From positions 248,001 through 312,000 of the forward strand of contig NZ_JBLXIK010000003.1 of NCBI RefSeq assembly GCF_048269565.1: 64,000 nucleotides of DNA, in the 5' to 3' direction. The translations under genes were made by a program, and so were the position numbers. Position 1 is the first letter of the stretch. The number at the start of each line of letters is the position of its first letter. The notes below the pieces were generated by a model. That model did no database searches. It was not told the DNA's origin and was given only the letters and a program-made list of their open reading frames with translations. Below are positions 42,635 through 53,054 of this stretch, piece after piece. Source of the DNA: Maricaulis sp048269565 (lineage in GTDB: Bacteria > Pseudomonadota > Alphaproteobacteria > Caulobacterales > Maricaulaceae).

Positions 42635-43627
42635 TCAGGGAAAGCCGGGGAAGTCGTCGCGCCGGTGGCCGGCGACCATGGCGGCGAGGGCAGGCGGGGC
42701 CAGCACCTCGACCTGGTCACCCCAGGCATAGAGATGCCAGCACATTTCCAGATAACCGCAGGCGGAAAACCGCACGATCAGTGAACCATCGGCTTCAACT
42801 TCGCTGGTCTGGTCGGGGTGGAAGCGAAAGCGCGCGGCGTGCGGGGCGGCACGCGGCGTGAATTTCCAGATAACCTCGCCGAACTCCGCTTCGGTCTGGA
42901 ACACGCCAAAGGCCCGCCTGGCATAGGCCTCCAGATCGAAGGCCTCGTCGCGGGCGAACCAGTCATCGGTGACCGAGGCCTGTTCGATATCCTCGACGCG
43001 ATAATGGCGCAGATGGCCATCGGGCTTGGACGGATCGCGGGCGACAAGATAGCGCCGCGCCCCCAGCAGCAATCCATAGGGCTCGACCCGGCGCAGCGAG
43101 GCTGTGGCGTCCTGGCGGCCGCGATAGAGGATATCGAGGGCGAAAGGGCCCTTGAGCGCTTCGGCGATCGCGGTGTCGACCGCCGGGTCGCTGGCCGGGC
43201 GCGGGCCGGGGCGGGCGGCATGCCCCATCGCTTCCAGCAGCGCTTCCTCGTCGGCTTCCAGCCGGGCATGCTTGTTGTCCGGCGTCAGGATCTTGATGGT
43301 CTCGCGCAGGGAGCGCAGCCGGCCGGCCTCGCCTGGCAGACCTTGGTGTTCGAGCATGTTGCAGGCCAGCTCCAGGGTCGCGACCTCATCGGGGCGCGGG
43401 GCGAAGAACTCGGCCACACGCCGCCGCGGTACGCGCCAGCGCTTGCGACCGTCGGCATCGATATAGTCCTCGGTATCGGGAAAGGACTGGGTCAGGGCAT
43501 CGGTCATGCGCTGGGCCGTGCGGCGCACGACACCGAACTCGCTTTCGATATCGCTCAGCGTGATGCCGACATGGCCGCTGGCCATGCGTGCCAGGCGCAA
43601 GAGATCAACGGCTTTGGCGAATGACAT
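42635..43627 (-). CDS. WYL-domain transcriptional regulator
   Basis: The 330-residue protein has an N-terminal winged helix (LLRLARMASGHVGITLSDIESEFGVVRRTAQRMTDAL), a middle WYL domain (ALDILYRGRQDATASLRRVEPYGLLLGARRYLVARDPS, where the usual W-Y-L reads L-R-Y-L) and a C-terminal extension (WCX-type: VIVRFSACGYLEMCWHLYAWGD). WYL regulators bind nucleic acid or nucleotide ligands and often respond to DNA damage or phage. It is divergent from the YihY gene with an 86-base gap; it may control itself or that gene. Confidence 0.87.
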   Translation of the reverse strand: MSFAKAVDLLRLARMASGHVGITLSDIESEFGVVRRTAQRMTDALTQSFPDTEDYIDADGRKRWRVPRRRVAEFFAPRPDEVATLELACNMLEHQGLPGEAGRLRSLRETIKILTPDNKHARLEADEEALLEAMGHAARPGPRPASDPAVDTAIAEALKGPFALDILYRGRQDATASLRRVEPYGLLLGARRYLVARDPSKPDGHLRHYRVEDIEQASVTDDWFARDEAFDLEAYARRAFGVFQTEAEFGEVIWKFTPRAAPHAARFRFHPDQTSEVEADGSLIVRFSACGYLEMCWHLYAWGDQVEVLAPPALAAMVAGHRRDDFPGFP

Positions 43628-43713
43628 GGGCTCTCCTCACACCAAGGGTGCGCAAAACGCTATCTTGGCGTATTAGGCGTCGCAACCTTTCGTCCGGACC
43701 CATTCCTGCCACC

Positions 43714-44616
43714 ATGCTGAAATCAATCAAGCGCTTGTTGAAGATCGAGTTTGATCTCCCGCCCTGGCTGGAGATCATTATCGCGGCGATCAGCCGCTCC
43801 ATGGCGCGCGATGTGATGCTGTTTGCCGGCGGCGTGTCCTTCTTCGGCATGCTGGCGCTGTTCCCGACGATCGCGCTGGGCATCTCGATCTACGGTCTCG
43901 CCTTTTCGACGGCCGATGCGGAAGCCCAGATCGCGCGCTTTGCGGAAATCATCCCCGAAGGCGCCCAGGCCTTCGTGATGGGTCAGATCGGGCGCATCAC
44001 CGAAACCCCGATCACGGCCCTGTCGGTCAATGGCGGTATCGCCCTGGTCATCGCCCTGTTTGCGGCCGCGCGCGGTGCCAAGGCGTTGATCGCCGGCCTC
44101 AATCACCTCGCCGAGGACCGTGACATCCGCAATGTCATCCACTTCAATTTTCTCGCCATCACCTCGCTGCTGATCGGCGGGGCGCTGATTACGGCGGCCA
44201 ACCTCGCCGTGCTGGTGATCCCGGTCTTCATGCGGCAATTATTCGAGGCGCTCGGCCTGGAGCCGCTGGATATCCGCTCGGTGATCAATGAATGGTCGGC
44301 GACCGGTTTCACCATGTTCGCGGCCCTGACGCTGCTCTACCACATGACGATGCGGCGGCGTGAATACGCCATCGCCTGGGGCCCGTCCGCGATCGCGGCT
44401 GCGGTGTCGTGCGGTCTGTGGCTGGGCCTGTCGAAGGGGTTTTCCATCTATGTCAGCCGCGTGCTCGATTTCGGGATCTACGGGTCGATGGGCGCCCTTG
44501 TCGTTTTCCTGTTGTGGATTTACTGGTCAGCCTATGCCGTGTTTTTCGGTGGCGCTCTGGCGATCGAAATCGATGCCCGGCGGCCGGCCGATGCTCCGCC
44601 GGCGCCAAGCCGCTAG
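43714..44616 (+). CDS. YihY/virulence factor BrkB family membrane protein
   Basis: The 300-residue protein has about six membrane segments and the YihY signature: SRSMARDVMLFAGGVSFFGMLALFPTIAL at the N-terminus, LFAAARGAKALIAGLNHLAED, and GSMGALVVFLLWIYWSAYAVFFGGALAIEI at the C-terminus. It was once called RNase BN by mistake; its role is a putative transport or envelope function. The ATG at 43714 begins the first amphipathic helix. Confidence 0.9.
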   Translation: MLKSIKRLLKIEFDLPPWLEIIIAAISRSMARDVMLFAGGVSFFGMLALFPTIALGISIYGLAFSTADAEAQIARFAEIIPEGAQAFVMGQIGRITETPITALSVNGGIALVIALFAAARGAKALIAGLNHLAEDRDIRNVIHFNFLAITSLLIGGALITAANLAVLVIPVFMRQLFEALGLEPLDIRSVINEWSATGFTMFAALTLLYHMTMRRREYAIAWGPSAIAAAVSCGLWLGLSKGFSIYVSRVLDFGIYGSMGALVVFLLWIYWSAYAVFFGGALAIEIDARRPADAPPAPSR

Positions 44617-44676
44617 TATTTTGTTGCACGTGCGATATAAACATGAACCGATCATCAACTTACGACTGGGGTCCGC

Positions 44677-45380
<704 letters not shown>

Positions 45381-45381
<1 letters not shown>

Positions 45382-46040
45382 TGGCCTGGACACGTGATGA
45401 AATGGCTCGCCGCGCCGCCCAAGAGCTGGAAGATGGCTTTTACGTCAATCTGGGCATCGGTATTCCGACCCTGGTTGCCAATTACATCCCCGAGAATATC
45501 GACGTCACCCTGCAGTCCGAGAATGGCATGCTGGGCATGGGGCCTTTCCCCTATGATGACGAGGTCGATGCCGATCTGATCAATGCCGGCAAGCAGACCA
45601 TTACCGAGCTGCGGCGCACGAGTTATTTCTCCTCCGCTGACAGTTTCGCGATGATCCGCGGCGGCCATATCGATCTGTCGATCCTCGGCGCCATGGAAGT
45701 GTCGGAAAACGGTGATATCGCCAACTGGATGATCCCGGGCAAGCTCGTGAAGGGCATGGGCGGTGCGATGGACCTGGTGGCCGGCGTCAAGCGCGTCGTG
45801 GTGATCATGGATCACGCCAACAAGGCCGGGGAGAGCAAGCTCCTGAAAGCCTGCTCGCTGCCGCTGACCGGTCAGGCCTGTGTCGACCGAATCATCACCA
45901 CCCTCGGCGTGTTCGACGTGACAGCGGACGGGCTGGAGCTGATTGAACTGGCACCGGGTGTAACGCTGGAGCAGGTCGCCGGACAGACCGAGGCCAAATA
46001 TTCGGTGTCGGACCACGTGCTCAAGCACGAAGCGGCCTGA
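45381..46040 (+). CDS. scoB: succinyl-CoA:3-ketoacid (acetoacetate) CoA-transferase subunit B
   Basis: The 219-residue protein holds the active-site Glu47 in QSENGMLGMGPFP, which forms the CoA thioester intermediate, and VNLGIGIPTLVANYIP and RRTSYFSSADSFAMIRGGH. It is translationally coupled to scoA (TAATG overlap) and followed by a terminator. The pair links acetoacetyl-CoA to storage polymer turnover; phaC is elsewhere in the window. Confidence 0.96.
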
Positions 46041-46056
46041 TATTGCAGACTTGCAG

Positions 46057-46084
46057 GGCGGCTCACTTTTCTGTGAGCCGCCTT
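46057..46084 (+). terminator. rho-independent terminator of scoAB
   Basis: GGCGGCTCAC (46057-46066) and GTGAGCCGCC (46073-46082) form a perfect 10-base stem with loop TTTTCT, followed by TTAGC. The T-run is short but the stem is strong. Confidence 0.8.
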
Positions 46085-46158
46085 AGCAATATTTAATCAT
46101 TGTTACATCGTTTTAGCACGGATGCAGTGGCTATGAGGTAGGTGCGAGGGAGACGCAC

Positions 46159-49100
46159 ATGCCACTTACACGCTTGTCACTGAACAATCCGGCTGCCGTA
46201 TTTGTCGGTATAGCCCTGATTAACGTCCTCGGCCTGGTCGCCTTCACGCGCCTGCCGATGCAGCTGTTTCCGGACACCCAGCAGCCGCAGGTCAATATTG
46301 CGACCTTCTGGCGCTCGGCCTCGCCGCAGGAAATGGAATCCGAAATCATCGAGCCGCAGGAGCAGGCGCTGGCCGGCCTCGCGGGCATGGAGGAAATGCG
46401 CGTCTTCGTCGGTGAGGGCTCGGCCTTCGTCAATCTCACCTTTGCGCTCGAAACCGACATGACCCAGACGGCGATCGAAATCTCGAATCGCCTGTCGCAA
46501 TTGCCGCCCCTGCCGCGCGATGCCGTCGGTCCCAATATCGGCGGGTTCGGCGGTGATGCACAGCAGAGCCTGATCTGGTTTTTCGTCCAGGCGCTGCCGG
46601 GCAATCCGCGCGAGATCAATGACTATTCCAGCCTGATCGAGGATCAGGTCGTGCCGCGGCTGGAATCGATTCCCGGCGTCGCCAGCGTCCAGATCGGGTG
46701 GGGCCAGCAGCCGGAAGAACTCCAGATCACCGTCGATCCCTACCGCGCTGCCGCCCTGGGCGTGACGCTGCCCGAGATTTCCGCCGCCATCGTCAATAAT
46801 CAGGATGTTTCCGGCGGCAATGCCGAAATCGGGCGCCGCTCCTATCAGATGCGCTTCGAGGGCGAGTTCGAGCCGTCCGAGCTCGATGAGCTGGTGATCG
46901 TCTGGCGCGACGGCAATCCGGTGCGTCTGGGTGATCTGGCGAGTGTTGAGGTCAATTATGGCGAGCGGACCAATTTCACCTATCAGAACGGCAATCCGGC
47001 GATGGGCATCGAGGTGCGCCGCCAGCCCGGCGCCAATGTGCTCGCGGCCCTCGACGCGGTGAAGGCAGAAGTTGCCGAGATCAACGCCACCGTGCTGGCC
47101 GAGCAGCAACTCGTCATGGCTCCGTCCTTCGATGCCTCGGTCTTTATCCTGCGTGCGATCGACCTGTTGCGGACCAATCTCCTGCTCGGTGTCGGGCTGG
47201 CAATTTTCGGTCTCTGGCTCTTCCTGCGGAGGGCACGCGCCACCCTGATCATCTCGCTGGCGATCCCGGTCTCGCTGCTCTCGACCCTGATCGTGCTCTT
47301 CCTGTTCGATCGCTCACTCAATGTGATTTCGCTCGCCGGCCTGGCCTTCGCCACCGGCATGGTGATGGATGCGGCGATCATCGTTCTGGAGAATATCATC
47401 CGGCGCCGCGAAATGGGCGAGGATGCGGATACCGCGTCGGAAAAGGGGGCAACCCAGGTCTGGGGCGCCTTGCTCGCCTCGACGGTCACGACGGTGGCGA
47501 TCTTCCTGCCGATTATCTTCATCCGCGATGTCGAGGGGCAATTGTTTGCCGACCTGGCCATCACCATTGCCGTCGGGGTCGCCATTTCCATGCTGGTGGC
47601 CGTGACCATCCTGCCGGTGGCGGCCAAATACTGGATCCGCGATCGCCAGACCACGACGCAGCAGCCCATCCTCAACCGGATCTCGGACGCCATCCTGGCC
47701 CTGAGTGACAATCCGCGCATCCGCTTGGCGGTGATCGCCGGGCTGATCGCCATACCGGTCGCCACCACCTGGATTATCCGGCCGCAGATGGACTATCTGC
47801 CGCCGGTCAAGCGCGATGCGGTCGATGCCTTCTTTATCTTCCCGCCCGGCTCCAACATGGACTGGATCGAGACCGAGGTTGCCGCGCGGGTGGTCGAGCG
47901 TCTCGCGCCCTATATGTCCGGCGAGCGCGAACCGGCTCTGCGCAACTATTATTTCGGCACCTTCCCCGGTGGTGGCGGAGCGACAGCGGGGATTCGTGTC
48001 GCCGACCAGAGCCGCGTCGGCGAGCTTGAACGTATCGTGCGTGAGGAAATCATCACCGGTATTCCCGATGTGATCGGATTTGCGCAGCAGGGCGATCTGT
48101 TCGGCGGCTTTTCCCAGGGCGGCAATATCCAGGTCAATGTCCAGTCTGCCGATTCCGACGCCCGCGGGCGTGCGGTCAATGCCGGTCTGGCAATCCTGCG
48201 CGAACGCTTTCCCGGCGTAAACATCAATGCCAATCCGCCGCCACAGGACAACCAGCCGCGCCTGACCATGATCCCCGATGACCGGCGGATCCAGGAGGCG
48301 GGCTGGGCCCGGCGCAATGTCGCCGGCATGATCGCCATGCTCGGCGACGGCCAGTATATCGGTGAGTATTTCGACGGCGACAGCCGCATGAATACGATCC
48401 TGCGGGCCAATGGCTGGGAGACGCCGGACCAGCTGGCCGGACTGCCGATCGCGACGCCGTCCGGAGCCGTGGTGCCGCTGGGCGATTTGATCGAGATCCG
48501 CGAGGATGTCGGACCGGGCGGCATTCAACGCCTCAACCGCCGTCGTACCGTGACGATCAATATCAATCAGCCCGAGGGCCGCTCGCTCGAGGAAATTCTC
48601 ACCGTCGTTCAAAACGAGGTCGAGCCGGCCATTCGTGCCGCCTTGCCCGAGGATGGCTCGGTGACCTATGGCGGCAGTGCCGACAGTCTCCAGCGCGCCA
48701 AGATGACCATGGCCACGAATATGGGCATGGCGCTGGTGATCCTGTTCCTGATCCTGGCCGGGATGTTCCGGTCCTTGCGCGATGCGGCGCTGGTCCTGGT
48801 GTCCCTGCCTTTGGCCGGTGTTGGCGGCGTGGTGATGCTGCAGATCCTCAATATCTGGGTCACCCAGCCGCTCGATCTGCTGACCATGATGGGCTTCGTG
48901 ATCCTGCTTGGTCTGGTGATCAATAATGCCATCCTGCTGGTCGACCAGACCCGTCAGGGCGAACGCGAAGGCCTGCCCCGCCGCGATGCGGTCGAGCAGG
49001 CCCTGCGCATGCGCCTGCGGCCGATCTTCATGAGCACGATGACCAGCCTGCTGGGCATGTTGCCCCTGCTGCTGGTGCCCGGTGTCGGCAGTGCGATCTA

Positions 49101-49242
49101 TCGCGGTCTCGCCGCGGCGATCGTCGGCGGCATGAGCGTCAGCCTGATCTTCACCCTGATCCTGATCCCCTGCCTGTTGCGGCTCGGAGAAAACCGTCAG
49201 ACCGCCACGCTCACATCACCCGCCCTGGCTCCGGCCGAATAG
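46159..49242 (+). CDS. RND efflux transporter permease
   Basis: The 1027-residue inner-membrane protein has the RND layout of 12 helices and two large periplasmic loops, with LSLNNPAAVFVGIALINVLG at the start, QLFPDTQQPQVNI, GLAFATGMVMDAAIIVLENI in TM4 and GFVILLGLVINNAILLVDQT in TM10. In TM4 the pair of proton-relay aspartates of AcrB (DD) reads DA, and the TM10 lysine of AcrB reads Asn, so it belongs to another branch of the superfamily. Substrate cannot be told. The gene precedes its adaptor gene, the reverse of the usual order, and no outer-membrane factor is adjacent. Confidence 0.92.
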   Translation: MPLTRLSLNNPAAVFVGIALINVLGLVAFTRLPMQLFPDTQQPQVNIATFWRSASPQEMESEIIEPQEQALAGLAGMEEMRVFVGEGSAFVNLTFALETDMTQTAIEISNRLSQLPPLPRDAVGPNIGGFGGDAQQSLIWFFVQALPGNPREINDYSSLIEDQVVPRLESIPGVASVQIGWGQQPEELQITVDPYRAAALGVTLPEISAAIVNNQDVSGGNAEIGRRSYQMRFEGEFEPSELDELVIVWRDGNPVRLGDLASVEVNYGERTNFTYQNGNPAMGIEVRRQPGANVLAALDAVKAEVAEINATVLAEQQLVMAPSFDASVFILRAIDLLRTNLLLGVGLAIFGLWLFLRRARATLIISLAIPVSLLSTLIVLFLFDRSLNVISLAGLAFATGMVMDAAIIVLENIIRRREMGEDADTASEKGATQVWGALLASTVTTVAIFLPIIFIRDVEGQLFADLAITIAVGVAISMLVAVTILPVAAKYWIRDRQTTTQQPILNRISDAILALSDNPRIRLAVIAGLIAIPVATTWIIRPQMDYLPPVKRDAVDAFFIFPPGSNMDWIETEVAARVVERLAPYMSGEREPALRNYYFGTFPGGGGATAGIRVADQSRVGELERIVREEIITGIPDVIGFAQQGDLFGGFSQGGNIQVNVQSADSDARGRAVNAGLAILRERFPGVNINANPPPQDNQPRLTMIPDDRRIQEAGWARRNVAGMIAMLGDGQYIGEYFDGDSRMNTILRANGWETPDQLAGLPIATPSGAVVPLGDLIEIREDVGPGGIQRLNRRRTVTININQPEGRSLEEILTVVQNEVEPAIRAALPEDGSVTYGGSADSLQRAKMTMATNMGMALVILFLILAGMFRSLRDAALVLVSLPLAGVGGVVMLQILNIWVTQPLDLLTMMGFVILLGLVINNAILLVDQTRQGEREGLPRRDAVEQALRMRLRPIFMSTMTSLLGMLPLLLVPGVGSAIYRGLAAAIVGGMSVSLIFTLILIPCLLRLGENRQTATLTSPALAPAE

Positions 49243-49267
49243 ACCGAAGCCGCAAGGACAAGAACCC

Positions 49268-50335
49268 ATGAAGATCTCCAATCCACTGCTCGGTGTCATT
49301 GCCGCTCTTGGCGCGCTGACCCTTATCCCTGCAACCGCTGCCGCCCAGGACGGGCCGCCGCCGGCGATCATTCGCAGCGCCACGATCATCGAGCGCGATA
49401 TGGCCCGCACCATCACCACTCCGGCCAGCGTGGTCGCGCGCAATGATGCGCGTATCGCTGCGGAAGCATCCGGCCGGATCATTTTCATTGCCGAGGCCGG
49501 CGACAGTGTTGAAGCCGGCGGGCTGGTGGCGCAGATGGATGACCGCCAGGCGCGGATTGTGCTCGATGAGGCGAGGGCGCGTCTCGCACGGGCGACGGCG
49601 AACAGTGACTACCAGAGCGCCGAGGCGACGCGGCTGGAGAGTCTGGCGCGTAATGGCACCGTGCCGCCGACCCGGCTTCGTGAAGTCGAGCTGGCACGCG
49701 ATCTGGCGCTGCAGGATGTGCGCGAGGCGCGCTCCTCAGTTGCCAGCGCCGAGCTGGAACTGGAGCGAACCCGCATTCTTGCCCCCTTCGCCGGCCGCGT
49801 TGCCGAACGCTTGATCCAGGTCGGCGAATTGTCTGCGCCGGGCCGCGACATCGCCCGCATTGTCGATATCGACCACAAGGAAGCGATTGCCCAGGCCCCG
49901 GTCGCGATCGCGCCCTATCTCAGCGTCGGCCAGGCGGTCACGCTGACCATGGGCGAGGGCGTCAGCGCAACGGCGCCGATCCGTGCCATTATTCCCGTTG
50001 GCGACGCCGTGTCGCGCACATTCGAGGTCCGGATCGATCTGGCCGGATCGGACTGGATTGTCGGTTCGGCGGCACGGGCTGCGTTTCCGGCGGAGACGTC
50101 TCGCACCCAATCGGCCGTGCCCTATGACGCGGTGATCCTGCGCTCCAGCGGGGCTTTCATCTTCACGGTCGATAGCGACAACGTTGCGCATCAGGTCGCG
50201 GTGACCGCCGGCGTGCGCGATAATGGTCATATCGCCGTCAGCGGCGAGATCGAGGTGGGCCAGAGGGTGGTGGTCTCAGGCGCCGAAACCCTGAGCGAGG
50301 GGCGCACTGTCCAGGAATTTGCCGAAGACGCCTGA
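49268..50335 (+). CDS. RND efflux periplasmic adaptor (membrane fusion protein)
   Basis: The 355-residue product has a signal peptide (ALTLIPATAAAQDG), a barrel-sandwich/lipoyl region (ARIAAEASGRIIFIAEAGDSV and TRILAPFAGRVAERLIQVGE), a coiled-coil hairpin between them (RLARATANSDYQSAEATRLESL...LRE...), and a C-terminal beta-barrel and membrane-proximal domain. It starts 25 bases after the pump gene and bridges the inner-membrane pump to an outer-membrane channel. No lipobox is seen. Confidence 0.9.
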   Translation: MKISNPLLGVIAALGALTLIPATAAAQDGPPPAIIRSATIIERDMARTITTPASVVARNDARIAAEASGRIIFIAEAGDSVEAGGLVAQMDDRQARIVLDEARARLARATANSDYQSAEATRLESLARNGTVPPTRLREVELARDLALQDVREARSSVASAELELERTRILAPFAGRVAERLIQVGELSAPGRDIARIVDIDHKEAIAQAPVAIAPYLSVGQAVTLTMGEGVSATAPIRAIIPVGDAVSRTFEVRIDLAGSDWIVGSAARAAFPAETSRTQSAVPYDAVILRSSGAFIFTVDSDNVAHQVAVTAGVRDNGHIAVSGEIEVGQRVVVSGAETLSEGRTVQEFAEDA

Positions 50336-50434
50336 TCTGTAGTGGCCCTCCGATATCGGCATGCTAGGGTTTGGGCACCATCAACGCCGCGACGGGCCCG
50401 TGTGGCTGCTCGCCCCAACCGCACCGGATCTGCC

Positions 50435-51652
50435 ATGAGACAGCTCAGCATGCTCGGCCTGCTCGTCGCGGCACTGGCCGCCGCCCCGGCCACGGCGCAG
50501 GACACGGAGCTTGCAACCCTGTTGTCCGCACCACTTGAAATCGAACGCGCCGAAGCGGTGAGCGAGGCCGCGCTGACGGTGCGCGGCGGCAAATTGTTCA
50601 TTGATGCCGTCGCCGATGGCGAGGCCGGGGAATTCATCCTCGACAGCGGATCGCCGACCATTCTTTCCCGTGACTTCACCGAAGCCCTGGGTCTTGAAGT
50701 CGTGGCGCAGAATACCGGCCTCGACGCCAATGGCGCCGAGGTCACGATGGATTTCGCCGTTCTCGACACGCTGCAGATCGGCACGGTGGTGTTTCACGAC
50801 GTCCCGGTCCTGATCCATGATTTCAGCAGCCTCGACATGGGCGCCTGTATCGTCGGGCCGGGCATTCTCGGCTCGGAACTGTTTCCCGGCAGTGCCTGGC
50901 GGATCGATACAGGTGCCGGCCGGTTATCGATCGCGGCCAGCCTGGATGATTTGCCGGAGCGCGAAGCGGTCGTGACAGCGCCGCTGCGTGATTTCGGCTA
51001 TCCGCACGCGCCGATTGTCGATTATGCGGTCGGCGATGTTTCGGACAAGGCGCTGTTCGATACCGGCAGCGAAGCCGAGATCGCGCTCTTCGCCCGCGTG
51101 GCTGCCGCGGCCTCGGTGCAGCAGGCCGTGCGCGCCGGCAGCGTCGTCACCGGTCGGGGCCATGAAGGCGAATCGGCCGGCGGACGCGGGCAAACCGTCA
51201 CCCTGACGCGTTTCAGCCTGACCGATTTTCTGCTGGGCCCTGACAGCCTCGGGCCCGTCCGCGCCACGACACGTTCTGTTCCGCCAACCCTGGTCGGAGC
51301 CGGCATCCTCGCCTCGCATGTCGTGACGCTGGATTACCCGGGCGCACAATTTCTGCTCGCGGCCCGCGAGGCGCCGGAGCCCGGCCATGCCGAATCCGGC
51401 TATTCGCTCGCCTTTGTCGGCGATGAGGTCCGCGTGGTGCAATTGTTCGACGGCTCGGTCGCGGCCGGAGCCGGCCTGCGGCTGGGTGACCAAGTGGTTG
51501 CGGTGTCCGGGCGGTCACTTGTGGTGAGTGGGGACAATCCAAAATGCAGCATCGCCGACTGGCTGTTTGCCGATTTTGATGCCGCGCAACCGGCCGGGCT
51601 CGAGATTGTGCGCGAGGGCGTGACCAGCCGGATCAGCATTCCACAACATTGA
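50435..51652 (+). CDS. secreted retropepsin-like aspartyl protease with C-terminal PDZ-like domain
   Basis: The 405-residue product has a signal peptide (MRQLSMLGLLVAALAAAPATAQ). It has two aspartyl protease-like halves: FILDSGSPTILS (DSG) and ALFDTGSEAEIAL (DTG). The end (EVRVVQLFDGSVAAGAGLRLGDQVVAVSGRSL) is PDZ-like. This mixture occurs in other alphaproteobacterial envelope proteins annotated as aspartyl protease family; the target is unknown. The ATG at 50435 begins the signal peptide; a frame from 50342 adds an implausible leader. It overlaps the end of sdaA by 20 bases in convergent orientation. Confidence 0.82.
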   Translation: MRQLSMLGLLVAALAAAPATAQDTELATLLSAPLEIERAEAVSEAALTVRGGKLFIDAVADGEAGEFILDSGSPTILSRDFTEALGLEVVAQNTGLDANGAEVTMDFAVLDTLQIGTVVFHDVPVLIHDFSSLDMGACIVGPGILGSELFPGSAWRIDTGAGRLSIAASLDDLPEREAVVTAPLRDFGYPHAPIVDYAVGDVSDKALFDTGSEAEIALFARVAAAASVQQAVRAGSVVTGRGHEGESAGGRGQTVTLTRFSLTDFLLGPDSLGPVRATTRSVPPTLVGAGILASHVVTLDYPGAQFLLAAREAPEPGHAESGYSLAFVGDEVRVVQLFDGSVAAGAGLRLGDQVVAVSGRSLVVSGDNPKCSIADWLFADFDAAQPAGLEIVREGVTSRISIPQH

Positions 51653-53018
51653 CGGCGAGACCGCCCTGGCTGGTCTCCTTGTATTTTTCCTGCATGTCGA
51701 CGCCGGTCTGACGCATGGTCTCGATCACCTGGTCGAGTGAGACCTTCATGTCGGCGGAGGTCGCGCGCAGGGCCAGGCGCGCGGCATCGATCGCCTTGAT
51801 CGCGCCGATGGCATTGCGCTCGATACAGGGGATCTGCACCAGTCCGCCGACCGGGTCACAGGTCAGGCCGAGATTGTGCTCCATGCCGATCTCGGCGGCA
51901 TCCTCGATCTGGTTGTTATTGGCGCCCATCGCCGCGGCCAAGGCCCCGGCCGCCATCGAACAGGCGACGCCAACCTCGCCCTGGCAGCCCGCTTCAGCGC
52001 CGGAAATCGAGGCGTTCTTCTTGTAGAGCGCGCCGATGGCGGCGGCGGTGAGGAAGAAGCGCAGCAGGGCCTCGTCGTCGGACGGATTGCGGTGATAGCG
52101 GTCGAAATAGCGCGCGACGGCGGGAATAATGCCGGCCGCGCCATTGGTCGGCGCGGTGACCACACGTCCACCGGCGGCGTTTTCCTCATTGACCGCCATC
52201 GCCCACAGATTGATCCAGTCCATCGCGACGAGTGGATCATCGGCCGGATCGGTCTGCTCCTTGAGCAGGTCGCTATAGAGCTTGGGTGCGCGCCGCTTCA
52301 CCTTCAGCCCGCCGGGCAGGATGCCGTCCTCGCGCAGGCCGCGATCGATGCAGCCCTCCATGGTTTTCCAGATCGTCTCGATCCCGCCGCGCACTTCCGC
52401 TTCGCTGCGGAAGGCGCATTCATTGGCCAGCATGATCCGGAAGATGGACAGGTTCTCGCGCTCGCCGATCTCAAGCAGTTCGGCGGCGGAGTTGAACGGG
52501 TAGGGCTCGCCTTCCTTGACGTCGGCGGCGGAATTGCGTCCGGCCTCGTGCTCGTCGATGACGAAGCCGCCGCCGATCGAATACCAGATCTCCTCCAGCA
52601 TCACGCTTTCATCGCCGGCCAGGGCGCGAAACTTCATGGCGTTGGAGTGGAAGGGCAGGCGGATATCGCCGCGAAATTGCAGATCGCGCCGCTCGCTAAA
52701 CTCGATACTGCGCCCGCCGGGCAAGGTTAGGCGGTGTTCGCTGCGGATACGGTCCAGCCTTGGCGGGATCTCGGCCGGATCGACGCGCGATGGATCGCAG
52801 CCTTCAAGGCCGAGCAAGACCGCCTTGTCGGTGCCATGGCCCAACCCGGTCAGCGCCAGCGAGCCATAGAGCTCGGCTTCCAGCCGGTTGATCGCCGCCT
52901 CGCCATGCTGCGCGATGACGCGCTCGACGAATTGCCGCGCCGCCAGCATCGGGCCGACCGTGTGCGAGCTGGAAGGCCCGACGCCGATCTTGAACAGGTC
53001 GAAAACGCCAAAATGCAT
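51633..53018 (-). CDS. sdaA: L-serine ammonia-lyase (iron-sulfur L-serine dehydratase)
   Basis: The 461-residue protein has the beta domain (FDLFKIGVGPSSSHTVGPM) and the alpha domain with the 4Fe-4S ligands Cys345 (GAEAGCQGE), Cys387 and Cys398 (LTCDPVGGLVQIPC). The chain ends in Cys461; in the Legionella enzyme the last residue is also a Cys that caps the cluster. It converts serine to pyruvate and ammonia. It lies at the end of a minus-strand run with the RAM-domain gene and the aminobenzoate ligase. Confidence 0.95.
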   Translation of the reverse strand: MHFGVFDLFKIGVGPSSSHTVGPMLAARQFVERVIAQHGEAAINRLEAELYGSLALTGLGHGTDKAVLLGLEGCDPSRVDPAEIPPRLDRIRSEHRLTLPGGRSIEFSERRDLQFRGDIRLPFHSNAMKFRALAGDESVMLEEIWYSIGGGFVIDEHEAGRNSAADVKEGEPYPFNSAAELLEIGERENLSIFRIMLANECAFRSEAEVRGGIETIWKTMEGCIDRGLREDGILPGGLKVKRRAPKLYSDLLKEQTDPADDPLVAMDWINLWAMAVNEENAAGGRVVTAPTNGAAGIIPAVARYFDRYHRNPSDDEALLRFFLTAAAIGALYKKNASISGAEAGCQGEVGVACSMAAGALAAAMGANNNQIEDAAEIGMEHNLGLTCDPVGGLVQIPCIERNAIGAIKAIDAARLALRATSADMKVSLDQVIETMRQTGVDMQEKYKETSQGGLAVNVVEC

Positions 53019-53054
53019 GATGACAGGGCCTGACAGGCGCGCCGCAGGCCGGGT

